64,000 nucleotides of DNA from Limnoperna fortunei (taxonomy: Eukaryota; Mollusca; Bivalvia; Mytilida; Modiolidae): assembly GCA_944474755.1 (NCBI GenBank), contig OX104123.1, forward strand, positions 64,349,898 to 64,413,897, in the 5' to 3' direction. Under the pieces are notes generated by a model that saw only the letters and a program-made list of their open reading frames with translations, was not told where the DNA came from and searched no databases. The stretch's first letter is position 1. Each line of letters begins with the position of its first letter. Shown in pieces: positions 24,201 to 39,200 of the stretch. A program made the translations under genes and the position numbers.

Positions 24201-27200
24201 AAAACTTTGTAACCTTTACATTAGCCAACAAAAGGCAAATATAAATGACAATTTAATTATTTATCAATTACAGTTAAATAAACTAAATTAATTACCACCT
24301 TAAAATAATAAAGACAAATGTTAACTGTCATTCAAAATTCCAACATGTGTCCAAATTGAAATGTTTAATGTAAAAAAAGGAAATTCCAAACGTTATATCC
24401 TTAATAAGTTGAATGCGATAATGTGGAATTAATAAGTCTAATGTTAAATCCAATGTTCCGCACTAATGAAATATCAACACACTTATTATCTATTATATCC
24501 AAACACATGTTATGTACTATTAAAATACTCCAACCAATGCACACTGAAAATCCAGTCAAAATCTATATATGCCGACATGTCCATTATATACACTTGGCCA
24601 AAAGTTAGGAACCACCAGGTTTTGCTTCAAATAAATAAAAAAAAATAATTGTTTCTCGTTCTTTGTTCATATGTTATCAACAAAAGCTAGTTTCGTAGTA
24701 TCTATTTTTTTAATTTTTAAATCGCTCGATTCACGATACAATAACTACCCTCAGCTTTTGAAAACCCAAGTTTGGTGCCTTTTTTCATTTCATCATGTGC
24801 ATGTGCGTAACAGGTAAAATTTATCCCGTTTTGAAATCATTTCAACATGGTACGTCGAAAACTAGCAGATGCAAAGAGAAGACACCGGCAAGATTCAGAT
24901 AGGTTCAATGTTAGCCATTCTGTCATGAGTAGACTAATGAGACGATATAATGAAACTGCTATTGTTGGAGAAAGACCAAGATCAGGGCGACCGAAGAAGA
25001 CAACAGAGATGGAATGTCCATGTTATAATCAGTAGATGGACAGTAAACAGAAGGCTAAACTGCGGAAGAATTCGAACACGGAGACCAATAAAGCGACCAG
25101 CACTTACACAAAGACATAAGGAAGCTCGGCTGCAGCGGGCGCGTGACCATATCGGGTGGAATTTTCGCTCTTGGAAAAGAATTCAATGGTCCGACGAAAG
25201 TCGTTTTCTTCTGAAACCAGTTAATGGTAGGATGCGGGTATGGCGTCAACGCAACACAGCTTTTGATCCTGCACATATTCTGGGAACTACAGCTTTTGGT
25301 GGTGGAGTAGTGACAGTTTGGGGATGCTTCTCATATGACTGTAAGTTAGACTTGTATCCATTAGATGGCACACTAACTGCTTTTAAATACAGAGATCAGA
25401 CTCTAGGTCCACCATATTGTGCCCCATTTTGATGCGCATCCACTTGGAAGTAGACCCGTGTTCATGGACGAAAACGCAAGACCTCATACAGCACGCATCG
25501 TCTATGATTATTTTGCATATTTTGCAAAGGAGCCAATAGAGACATTACCATGGCCTGCTATGTCTCCGGATATGAATCCAGAAGAGATTGTTTGGGCCTA
25601 TCTCGGCCGGAAAGTGAATTAACGTGACCCTCCATGTCAGAACATTCAAGAATTGCGTGATACTTTAATTCTGGAGTGGCGGCAATTCTCTCAACGTAGA
25701 CTTCAGAGACTTGTTCAGAGCATGAGGAGTCGAGTTCAAGAATTGCACCGGAAGCGTGGTGGATACACAAGATACTGACTCTTTTCTTGTGAATAAATGT
25801 TTTAAAATGATTTATTCTTACATCTTATTAAACCTAAACCTGCCAACTCATTGTATGTAACATTACCAGCGTTTCAAACTGAAACTTTTTTTGAGTTATG
25901 ATTTTGCAGTTTTATGGCATATTTTTACGACCGACATCTTGTTGGTATTTTCTATACATTTTGAATAGTAAAATCATATACGTCTTTGAACAATGAATGG
26001 TTATATATTGATAAAAATATTAGTTTTAAAAAATCGTCCCCAGCTAAAATCCTAGTGGTCCCTAACTTATGTATATATTTATATTAATGGAAGAGTGTTC
26101 TAGAATTCAGTAAGTTATGTAGCTGACTTGTTTATAAGTACATATTCACATTGAACATTTTGTGCGTGACATTGCTGTTTTTCTGATAATTATACTACTA
26201 TGTTCACTTGGCACGTTTCATAATTTAATGTTATATGTTTAATGTAATAGTAATGACATTTATAAACACCCTCAGATAGTCCGCCAGGTCTTAATTCGAT
26301 AATCGAAGTCGTGTCGGCTTTATACGTAGGGTCATTCAAATTGTAATGATAATATTTTGCAATGATGTCTGCAGAAAGATGCTTTACGATCAATGTCTTA
26401 TCTATAGGCCAATGGGAAGGTCATGTATATAAGTTTAATTTAGATACCATCTTCTAATTGACGATTGAAGCTGCTTAACTCAGAGGTCAATATTTCGCTG
26501 AAATGCTTACTGCAAATAAAAGTTGTGTCTCGATCAATGTCAAAATCAATAATTCAAAGGTTAAGTTTGGAAATAAGACCTAATATGACAGACTTAGTTG
26601 AACATAGTAATGATACCTTTCTTCATTGTATTTAGTTATTGTGTTTTTATCTACTGTTCACCTTATATAATGTTTTATAGTGCTGCGCGTAACAAGTGGT
26701 AGATAAGGGAATGCCTCTCGTTGAAAATTCTCATGTTATAAGACGGAGGCATAACCACAGACCGTTCCGGTTAACTTGTAGGGTGAGTTCCACGCTCCTG
26801 ACGCATTTGTAAATTTTACAAAAGAGAAAGCTTATTTGACCAGAACAAATTGTCGAACTGTTCGCTCCCCATACGTTTCCATCCCTTTTTACGTTGATTT
26901 ATCTTTTATGTAAAACGACGGAAATCATTTTGCTTCATGACGGATATTTTTGGGGATTTGGATTCTGCAATGAATCTGCCAATTTATAGTCGAATGGCTA
27001 CTTTATTGCAAACTAGCAAAATTAACTTTAAGAAGTGACATTTACTGCGAAATAAACATTTTTATTTTAGTTTTATTTATCACATTTAAACTTTATTCCT
27101 TCAAATTACGGACAGAGCGTCAAGTAATCTATCTACCTGCATACAACACTCGCAATTCAAATATATTCGTCAAATAGCAATCATAATTATACATTAATTA

Positions 27201-30200
27201 CATTGTCCTTATATCGTTATAGATCCCTACAAAACAACAATATTACCGTTTTACCAAAACAAGTCTTTATAAGCTTACCGGCTCTGACACATTTGTAAGT
27301 AACATGATAAAGGTAAATCAACATTAATTTTAGCTTTGTACAAGTACCTGACTAACAAATCGTTGATTTGTTAGATAGCCCGCGCAATTTCAATTGCATA
27401 GCTTTGGTAGCATTGATGACATTAATTCACTAAAAAATACAATATTTGAAAAATTACTTTATGGATGCGATGACTTAATTAATGTGTAAGATATTGCATC
27501 AAATGATATGTTTATTATAATTAACTTATAGTATAAGTGATTAAACAGTGTCGGATGAAATCGTCTATTTATTTGTTTGCAAAAAAATCATAACTGTACA
27601 ATGTTAAATCTATTCACAAATATGTTGATAACTTTGTTACTTAGTTTACAAGAGAAATAAGTATAATAGGAACCAGCACCTCAGATATATATCATAGATA
27701 ATTGCAGAAAACAACAATAATTAACATACAAAAACAAACATTGTCATTGTTCAACAAATGTACCTGTGAATATCGAAGGAGCAGTTCTGACTTATGGAGT
27801 TTATGTCAATGCTGTGAATCATGATCATATCGTTGATTAGTTGTAACGGATAAAATAGTTTTCCATGAATTGTGCGTTTCTGAAATGATTTATTTATATA
27901 ATGAAAGTTAGTAGAAACGCATATTTACAAGTTTCGTGAATATATGCCTTTACAAATTCATTTCGTTAACACTCGGATTCGAAATCGAATTATTGCCCTA
28001 CATTCAGCAAAATGAACAAACAATCAAAAGCAAAGTGTACTGTTAAAATGTTTTCTTGTATACGTTTCTTTAAAAAACGATTCCATAATAATAATATACA
28101 GCTGTTTCAACCAAATAACTTTCCTTTTAGGCGATATATCTCTCAAGATATTTTTATTGCTACAATTCGAGAGTACTGGCTAAAGTTATATTCTGACAAG
28201 ACATATGGCCGCCATATTTGTTTACATGATGCAACAAAAGTTGTTCATGAAAGGATAAATGGATCTGGGAATTACTGGTTTAAGACATCTTGACCAATAT
28301 AAAATGACCATAAACGTAAACAAGTTTAAGATAAAAATTATATTACTAATGAAGTATCAAGTAAACAAAAATTATTTTGTAATCATTGGCACTTTATACG
28401 GCATAGAAATGTATCTCCTTTAACCGTCAAATTTTTCAAAGAAATGCACATTCATTTAAGCATACTTTAGCCTGTGGGAAATGCTGTCTAGTTTTCTTAC
28501 ATGTGGAAACTATTTTTCAGATATCTTAGTGGAAATAAGATAGCTGTCGTCTCAAACGGAATTTTTCAGAATCTACCTAAACTGTATAATTTGTAAGTAC
28601 CAACTGGGCAAGTCAAACATATTCACTGAACTAATATTAAAAATACTATGATAGTCCATTAACTTTGTTGCGCGGTTTTATTTTTAAGGTTATCCTTATA
28701 ATTTTATCAAATGCAGTCTGTTAGATGATTTATACAGCAATAACCATCTACACTTATATAGCATGACCAATGTAACTGCTTCAAATTATGTCACAATAAT
28801 GCCAAGACATTAAATGGTTACAAGTCTAATCTGGTGAATAAAATACAACAATTTTTCATGTCGGATTGACATGCTCCCATAAGAGAAAAAAACCTATTCG
28901 CTAGATACACCAGTATTAGACAACAGGAACGCGGCGTATTATTGATTGCTGTTGAGATAAAACTCAAACCATACAATAAAGACACTGCTTACTGTTAATT
29001 TCCCAGACAACATCACTTATGTCATTCAAATGTTCATTTGAAAGGAAACATTAGAATTGAATAAATAACCAGAGAATGCCTATCTTTCATCCGAGATTGA
29101 AACTGTTCAGAACCTATCGCTCTTATCTATGCATTTAAGCGGGGGGACAAGATACATTATTTGACATGTTTTAAAGGATGGTTGCATTTTATTGATGTAT
29201 TGGTTACGGCTTGTTCAAATCCAAATTTCAATACGTCATGTTGCAATAACAGATAACACACCTTATTAAACACAGTTGGTGTAGTTATGATTGTTGACGT
29301 CGGGTACTGGAATGATAACTCTTGCTATTTATGAAAAAATCTAAAAATAAGTAGGTTATAAGTAAGATCCTCCTCAAGTGTACAATGTTATGTTATTGAC
29401 CCGTTCAGGTTTGATTCGCAAGGTTGATTAAGTAACAAAATGTAAGTTAGGTGATCTCATATGCTTGAAAAAGGAATACAGAAGTTACAGCTTGGCTTTC
29501 ATTTTTTTGTAGAGACTTACAAAACAACAAAATTTCGCTGCTAGAGGAAAATGCTTTTAGCAGCCTATCAGCCCTTCAATATTTGTAAGTAATATATTGT
29601 AATAAATGGCTTTGGCACAAGTTTACTTCAAGGAAAAATTTATTTCCAGGATTTTACTTCAATAGCCGTGTCAATACATGCTGATTTATTATTATTCTGC
29701 CGCACAGCTGCAATCACATCTTTTTTTTATGAGCCATCTCATGATCAATGATACGAAGGTCATTTTTTACGGACATTGAAATTTTATCATTTTATTATAG
29801 CTACAGTCCAGTTGGTTCATATTCTTTTCTAATGAGGAAAAAACACGGAAAAATTACAATAAACACGAACCAATTAACGTTTGACGGCAGAAAGTTTTGT
29901 GTAATGGCATATTGTATATTGGTTAGATCATTCCTCGTCGTCAACTTGTAATACTGGCGAACGGCTATTACAAAAGGTATTTAGTCCTTTCAGCTGAAAT
30001 GCAGCTTCTAGAACGATTGAAAGGCGGTGCATGTCAGATTTTTTTCTTTGTTACTGTATCGTTTTTCCATTTTTTTACATCAAACACTTCTAGGATGATC
30101 TTCTGAAAATAGAAATTGTTGGTGCTGCGGAATTTCTATTTAAAGCAAAAAGAAATTGTGATTGAAATGAATTAAGTCTTTTCAATGCCATGTGATATGT

Positions 30201-33200
30201 GTACATTTACCTAACACTTCGACACCGCTGATTAATTAACAACGTCTGCTACACGGTCTACGACTTGAGCGTCAGTTTATATCAATTTACAGTTTTTTAA
30301 TTAGGCACCTGTATCGAAAAGCAAAACATATACAAGATTCACGTGGTCTCAACAAATATTTAGTTTTGCTAAGGGACCAGGGAAATGCGAGGATGCGCCG
30401 AGCAATTTAAATGTCCCTTGCCGAATACAAAATACAAGCTATATTCGTTAATGACACACCCATGTTGTTATTATCAAGCAAAATAACCCATGCTCCAAAA
30501 CGTTTGTCTTACTAAATTGGGGTTTTACTCAAAAGTGGAAACCAAAAGGTTTCCAGGTTTAAAACCACGGGTTATTTAGGACAATTTTTAGATGACGTCA
30601 TATTGTATCCAATGTTGACAAATCAGAATTCATATTGTGGGATGTGGCTAACCAAGACAGCAAAGCTGTACATGTACACCAAATATAGGTCGGATGTATT
30701 CGACGCCTTGTATTTTTCTTATAAAGCGATGATTACAGGATACAGTTTTGTATTTAAACATATATATATGTATATATATAATATAAACCCAAAAGCAGTT
30801 GACTTTAAAAGTGTGCTGAGTAATAATTCCAGAATAGGAAAACTCATGAATTATTAGCTCACAATTAGTAAGTGTCAATTGTTGGACCCATAATTTATAA
30901 TGCATTATTTAAACGTTTGGGCAAATCGAATTTTAAAATAGAGATCACAACTACAAGTATCATCTTTATTCACATATATTAAGAAATACAAAATTTCCCG
31001 ATTATTTTGTTGGTATTTATATATATATCAGCCAGTTAATTATATGAAGATTGTCTCTTTATTTATACCTTGTAAAACATTACAAGGTTTGCATACGAAT
31101 AAGAAATACATGCATGTAAATGTAATATTATAATAGAAGTCTTAAAGGTATAATGATATCATCCATACAAACGCTTTTTCTTATCTTAACAAAATATATC
31201 GATAATTAAAAAAACATCGAACAGACTCTTTTAATGAACTGAGATTAGAAGCGTTGATATGGTAATCATTTTTTGTTTTATTTAATGTTAACTCGGAATT
31301 TTTGTGTTTTGTGGAGGTTCAACAGGTGAGACAGAAATGAACGTTATTATTGTATAGGAATTAAATAAAGTTCACGTCAGGGACAGTCTATACTAGCGGG
31401 ACATGTCACTGGCGTTTTCGGCAAAATTTCTAGGACACGAACGCAGAGCTAGCACGTCGGTCGGAAATGTTCGTATCTAGAATTGAGTCACATACGGCTA
31501 TCTTTAGTTTCGAACTTTGTTACAATGTAATCGTGTTCGGTACGGTATGATATGATCTCCGTTTTTAAATACACTATTTACGAATTTCTAGTGTTTTTCC
31601 GTGTGTTATTTTCTATATTTATATACAATTAAAAAATTCATGTCAGATCCGATTAGTATAATTATAAATTTTATAAATTTTTATTCGCATTAATCGTGTA
31701 ATTAAACTAAAACAACTTTCCCAATAAACATTTTATTGAATTTCTTTTCAGCTTTGAATGTTTTCATACATATATCTTTAATTACTTTATTTGTAAGGTA
31801 AAAAGAAAACAATTCTTTGATAATGATAAGGAAAAAGAATATAAACAAAAACACAAGCCCCTCTGTATAATTATTAACCTGTCAGGTAAACACACAAGAA
31901 ATTACAGGATGATATTGCAAACAGTAATTAACTAATCAACTAATTAATAAAATTTTCTGTCTGCCTCACACCATGTGGTGCAACCAAGGCAATCTGTATA
32001 ATTATAAACCTGTCAGTTAAACACAGTAATAATTACAGGATGTTATAACAGTAATAAACTAATTAAAAAAATTGTCTGTCTGTGTTAGGTGACGTGACTT
32101 CTTTCGAGAAGGCATCTGAAACAACAAAATTATTAATAATTAATATTAAATATGCACAGGAGTATCTATAAATTCATAACAATCAAGGTAAGTTGTGATC
32201 ACACAAAGGGTGATAAGTTATTACATGTACAAGTGGGTGTATGTAGCCAAGATGGTGACCGGTGTTCCAAAATATTAACAAATTTCCAGTCATCCAATTT
32301 CATGCAAAAAAACACATAAAACCTACATTTAAGCAGTCTAATACACCGGAGTATTTATAAATGTTCATAAAAATCAAGGTTTGTTGTGATTACACAAGGG
32401 GTGATGAAGCTATTACATTCTAAAGTGGATGTATGGTCGGTGTATGTAGCCAAGATGGGGACCGGTGTTCCAAAATATAAACAAATTTCCAATCATCCAA
32501 ATTCATGCAAAAAACACAAAAACCTACTTTAAGCAGTGTAAAACACAGGTGTATCTATAAATTTTCACACAAACCAAGGTTTGTTGTGATCACACAAAGG
32601 GTGATGAAGTTATTACATTCTAAAATAGGTGTCTGGTCGGTGTATGTAGCAAAGATGGGGACCGGTGTTCCAAAATATAAACAAATTTCCAATCATCCAA
32701 ATTCATGCGAAAAAACACACAGAACCTACATTAAGCAGTCTAATACACAGGAGTATCTAAACATTTTCATAAAAACAAAGGTTTGTTGTGATCACACAAA
32801 GGGCGATGAAGTTATTACCTGCACAGTTGGGGTTGACTGAAGGAAAAGACCGCTACGATATTACGCACATGTTGGACAACAACATTTTCGTATTGTTTTC
32901 TGGCTAAATGTGGAATGACATGTAATTTGACGAAATCATAATTCATAGGTGAATAATAAACTATAAAAAATAAATACTTACTATTATTTTACTATATGTT
33001 CGTGAAATAACCAATTTCGAGAGAGGAAAAATTCCAAGCACACTATCAATAAATTGGCGGAATGTTATTTCCGGAAACAGAATGGAAGGGACACGTCAAA
33101 TTTCAGCCGTGGTACAGAAATATTGAACTGTAATATACGTTTAATTAGGAGTGACATGTCCCGTTAGTATAGACTGTCCCTGTTCACGTGTACTAAGAAA

Positions 33201-36200
33201 AATGTGAAGTTTAATCTACACATTAAATATAGTACAGATTTAGCTATTAATTATAAAGTATGCTTATCTAAACGATATAAATATGTTTTACACACTGAGA
33301 AAAAAATTTAGTTGCTCAAATAGTAGTTCCGATGTTTGCCGAACATTACTGAGGTCTGCTCCATTGACAAACAATGGACATCCGGGACCGGGACACCAAA
33401 CATGATCACGTGGTCAATTATGGGTCGGATACCTTAAATAACTTTAAGGTACATTAAAATAATTAAATATTGCCACATTGCTGAGTATTTAATAAGTCGA
33501 GTGTGTTAGATTTAGTTAAGCGGATCATACATCGATGTGACTAAGACTTTTAAAAGGGAATACAAATTACCTTAGCAAATATTATATATTTTCTTACATA
33601 TATTAATTATGTTTTCAGATATCTACGCAGGTAGGTTAAGGCAATTTAAGGTATATTTTCAAAGAAAATCGTGCATAAGGTACATGTCATAATAAATTGA
33701 AGCTGTTTTTATAACACGATCATTTTTAGGAGTTTTTTTATACTGAATGGACAGTTTTTTTATTATTTTCAAGAAAAATATATCTGTTTCAAGCGTCTCA
33801 TGTGTTGCCAAGTGACTTGAAATAGCTAAAAATACATGCCATTTTTATCGTCAAAAGACAAATGATTTTGCAGTATATTTAAACCAAAAGTTATTAAATC
33901 AAAAAATATTTCTTAAATATTACGAAAAACAGCACGCTCGGAAGATGTAATAAATATTGCTGTTTATTATATTGTTTTTCCGTTATAATAGCTGTATATA
34001 ACTGGATTTTGTTATAATTATCGGGCTATTTTTACATATAACTTTACTTTTTAATAAATGGCGTGGCAGTTTTCTAAATAGTTTGACAATTAATAACATA
34101 TAAACTAGTATAAAAAGAAATATTTGGAAATACGCGACGAAGCCGTAAACACGCAATATTTCAACATTTTCAATACAATTTAAAAGGAAAACATGACCAG
34201 TAAGCACACACACACATAATATATACATTATATACATACGTAAACGCACCGCTTTAGGTTATGGTCATATCATTCTTTGATTAAGAGGGGGCGGCTGGAT
34301 TCGAAAATAAATAATATGTAAATAGGTGTGACCTATCAGGCGAGCGATATCCCTTCAATATTCAATATTATATTGATCCAAGGCAGTAATAGTTTATACT
34401 TACTTAGTCTTAGTATATAGACTGTGCCTGTTTTTAAGTATTCTATATAACACATGTTTACCTTATTTTGATGAGCGATTGTTTAAAAAGTCATCTACAA
34501 GTTTTATGTTATGTCAGAAAATATAATTACATGTAATAATATGTCTCTGATTATGTGCAACCCCCTTTTGTGAGGCCACGAGATATAATAATATTAAATT
34601 ATTAACATGATGTATATGACTTGATGCTCTGGACGTATTGTAGCAGGGGCATAAAAATCCATAATTTCCTCCAAAACATTCTTTGCATTTATATACAAAA
34701 CAACTACAACCATCCCTGAGGGCCTCAATTGCCAGGTGGTTAAGAAAGTCTACTAATGATCTCATGGTATGTCAACCATGATGTTGTGGGTTCAAGTTTC
34801 ACTGCTGGCAGGGTGCACATGACCACAATTATTATCTTATATGACATTGATTGCTCGGTTTCCTACCGAATGTCTGGTTTTTCTCCAGGTACTACAGCTT
34901 CCTATCCAAAATTGATGCCATGACATAGCTAAAAAATTCCTGAATAGCGATTAACATTCAAGCCAACAAACTAACCATCCTTGTAATTGTATACAATTAT
35001 ACTTTCATTTTTGGGGCCTCGGTGGCCGAGTGGTTAAGGTAGTTCGTTTTCTATTGATCACGTGGTCAGTCAACACTGATATTGCGGTTCGATTATCACT
35101 TTTGGCAGGGTGTACTCGACTCCAATCTTAATTTACAAGGATTGCCAGTGTTCCTACCGCAGGTCGGGGGTTCTCTCCTGGTACTCCGGCTTCCTCCCCC
35201 AATAAAAACTAGACGCTAGTGTTAAAAAAATTTCAACAAACAAACAGATAATTTTATTTCATTAATGCCATAAAGGGAGAAGCAAGCAAGAGACTCCTGT
35301 CACTATTGGGGATGGTACTAATGTCACACATGTTAATTTTCTGGAACACCGAGTTTGGAGAGGAGAGTAGGCAGTGCTCAACTGCTATTTTATTTGACAA
35401 GGACTGAAAGTTTTCCTACTAAAGGTCAGGTACTCCAGCATCCTCTTCCAATAAAAACTGTACATCACGATGTAGTTGAAAAATTACTGAAAGCGACCCG
35501 ACATTCAAACAAACGAACATAAATTTTTTGGTCAAAAGATAAGTCAGAGACAGTGATTTCATGCCGTGTCAATACAAGGGTGATATTGTTGTTCAGATAT
35601 ATATAATTGTTTTAAGATATGATTTTATTAAGTTAACCATAACCAGATGTCATGTAAAGATATGTGCATACTAAATAAATCATTAATTTGCTTTCCATAT
35701 TTCCAAATTTACAGTGTCATTTCAATGACAACATCTGCAGAGTAGACCCGTGTGTGTAGATCATGAATTACAAAAATCAAAGCTTTAAAAAATAATCCTC
35801 ACTTAAAAAACAGCAGGAACTAAATTTTTTTTTTGAAAAACTTATTTTTCACCCATGGACATACAATCCAAAGAAAGACAAAACTGCACTTTGCATTTGT
35901 GAGGCATTTTGAACAGCAAAATTAAAACAATTTAAATTTAAATTCAGTGGTTAAAAGTAGCACTGTACTGATGGACTACAATTGACATATCCCAGTGATC
36001 TGGTAAATTTCTGAAAGTTTTACGAAAAATTGTCTTGTAAATTAATGTTTTTAAGCATAACATAGCAACAACAGCTGATTAATGATCAGTTATAAACCGT
36101 GGGCCTGGTTAAACTATCTCTGTACATTGCACTTGGTATAGAACAGTAAAAACTAGATATTAGTGTTAGAGATGGAATCCATCTCTGTGGATCCAGCTGA

Positions 36201-39200
36201 CCTCAAGGTCATCAGCAATGAAAGGTCATCAGCAATGGTATGCGACACATTTCATTGATATTATCTACCCACAAAGCAAATATAAAAAGCCTACCTCAAA
36301 AGATAAAAAAGTAACAGCCCGGACGCGATTAGTTTCGGAGAGACTGATGACTAAAGGGCATTGGCCCTTACAAATAGGAACCTCAATATAAAGCTTTCTC
36401 ACTGGTTACTAATTCTTTTTATGGATTTTTGTCTTTCAGTGCTCACTTATTTAGTTGCCTTGATTATAGTAGTGTTATGTATTTTTTGAAACATTTTTGG
36501 CAAAATTTTAGAATAGTAATGTTTAATTTGATAGCAATTTTATGAAGTTGTTAATAAATAAAATACTACTTTTTAATAATTTTGTTTCAAAAATGTGCAT
36601 CACACAAATTAGATTCTTTTTAAATAACTGTTTTGGCTCTTAAAAGGGTCAATTTGACACATTGTTCATTTGTCTCATCTATGCTGCTGCCATCAAACTG
36701 TGGCCAATTGTCTAGTCCAACAATCAGTTTCATTATTTGTATTCCCACTTTATATGTGTAGGTTCTGCAAGCAAGTGACTTTAATTCCAGGAATGATATT
36801 TCTGTGTCTTGCTTTTGAAAAATATACAGTTAAGATTAAACAATAAAATCATAACATTATTATTAAAATGTACAAGCTGAACAAGAGCTATTTCTTAAAA
36901 GAACAAAATTTTTCATTTCAATTATCAATCAATCAGATTATTGGATAAAAGCACATGAATCAACAATGCAATGTAATCCATAAGACATAAGTAGAGTTAT
37001 ATTAAATACATTTAGAACATAATAATGAGTGAAAATTATCAAGGTACCAGCCTCTTTACTTGTGTAAACAGGGACAGAGGTACTTACTTAAAGTAAAAAT
37101 ATTGGTTGTCTGCACGATATAAGCTAAATGGCAGGAACTACTTGCTACCTTTAGTAGACTGGTTAGACTTTTAATTTAATTTTTCAATCTATAACTTAAA
37201 TTAAATCTTATACTTGCTACTAACTTTTGTTATTTACCAATAAATGAAAGGGGGAGCAGGTGAAAGATTAAATTTTAAGTAGATTGTCACTTTTTTATTG
37301 TGGCTGTTTAAATTCGGTTAAAGGCTAAGATCGGGATAGACACGCGCACCGCGTTATTTTCACATTATAGTTTACCCAGATACATTATAGGAGCAACAAG
37401 AGCGACTGCAACGTCACATGTCCGTTTAAATTCAGTTGGAAACACATTGTGCAATCATGAAGTAAGAAACTAACACTTACTAAGTAACAAGATTAGGTTT
37501 GTTTTAATGTTTGTTTGTTTGATGGTGTTTAACGCCACTTTCAGCAATTTTTCAGCTATATCATGGAAGCCGGAGTTTTTCTGAACTAGGATCAGCAGAC
37601 GATCACATGTCATGGCAGCAAATATCAGTTCACGTCAAGTTTCGCCAGTCAGAAGCAGACGAAAAATAGTTCACGTGGACTATCGTTGCACGCTTTTTTT
37701 GTATAACATCAAAACTTATAATACTTTGGTTAAAAAAATGTTTTATAAATATAGCATGTAAAATAACCTATTTAGTCTGTATTTTCTTCTCGTGTCGAGT
37801 TTTGCATTTATTTTACGTAGCTGCGATAACTTACGCGACGTAGAGTAAAAATGGCGGGAAAAAAAGTATCCTCCAAACAGATAAATACTATTATTAAAGG
37901 AAAAACATTTGAAGTTGTCTTCAGTTATTTTTGTTAACGAAATTTAAATTCTTGATACCTAGAAGCAGTTTTGTTGCACACGTTTCTCCTACAACGGAGA
38001 TTTTTGCGATGTTTCGTAGAAATTGCAGATTAACTTGAAAACTTCCGGTTGCAAGAATTTTTTACAACTCTATAGTCTCATAGTCATAGGATACTTCTAC
38101 CATTAAGAGAGCTATCGCTCGCTATTAAGTAAATATTCCGACCCCTATCAGGTTTGAAGTAATCTTGCTTTATACAAGACAATAATTATGCTGGCCTTGT
38201 ATGATAAATGGACATAGATAGTCTGACTTCAATGATTACAGTTGGAAATGTTAATATTCTGACTCTGAAATATTCAAATGAACTCGCCATGAACTGTTTT
38301 TTATATTGTCTTGTATGGGCATCTTCAACATTTTTCATAATTTTAAAAATTAATTTGACAAATAAGGTTTAAATTTGGTGTTGTTCATTTTGCTTTATAT
38401 GATACTATAAAACACAGCAACAAAAGTAAAAAAATATTAACAAGTTAACTACATCAGGGACAGTCTATACTAGTACTTAGTATAGACTGTCCCAGACTAC
38501 ATGTAATGATTGCATAAGATAATAGTATTAAAGATGATTTTTATAACAAAAAATATTAAACCGAACATTAAAAAAAAGCAAAGGTAACAAATCTTTATTA
38601 AAACATACTTGGCTTATACATAAACCTATCATGGTTTAAAATTTTAAAAAGAAATTAACAGAGTATAGAAATAAAAATTCTGACCCTCATCTGAGTAAAA
38701 GCTATAAAAGGTTAATATTCTGAATAGTGTCTAACTGAAAAGAAAATCTGACCAACCTTAGATGAAAATAAATATTGTGAATGCACTAAATTTGACAAGC
38801 TCCACTCAAATGTTAGTCCCCTTAATAAATAAATGCAAACCTTACTAGGCAGAAAATAAGCCATTTATGAAAGTGTAAATCGATAGTCATACCTATATAG
38901 TATCGCCATATTATATATATGCAACTGCAATGTTTTCCAGTAAATAAAGTTGAGATTTTTATAAACAATTATTAACCAACTAATTAAATTATCAGTATTT
39001 CTGCCCACATTTAATGAAATGTCAAACATGGCCATTATGAGATAACAGGGCATTATGAAATTTTGTTTGCATGTATGTCCATTTGTCTGCCTAGAATAAT
39101 CTGTAATTACTTATATACATTACAAATCTGCAATGAAATTTTATATACTACTTAATTAAGTACAATGGACATGTAGCATTAAAAAGTTGCTTATCCAAAA

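Noticed and set aside
28012..28293. 93-codon open frame in LRR intron 5
   Set aside because: No recognised motif; A/T-biased residues; no evidence beyond length.
33983..34249. 88-codon hydrophobic minus-strand frame
   Set aside because: It looks like membrane segments, but this is expected from T-rich DNA read in one frame; inside a transposon without support.
37849..37935. Plus-strand start codon in good context followed by 27 codons
   Set aside because: AAAAATGGCGG context is attractive, but the frame ends quickly and no donor/exon partner was found.
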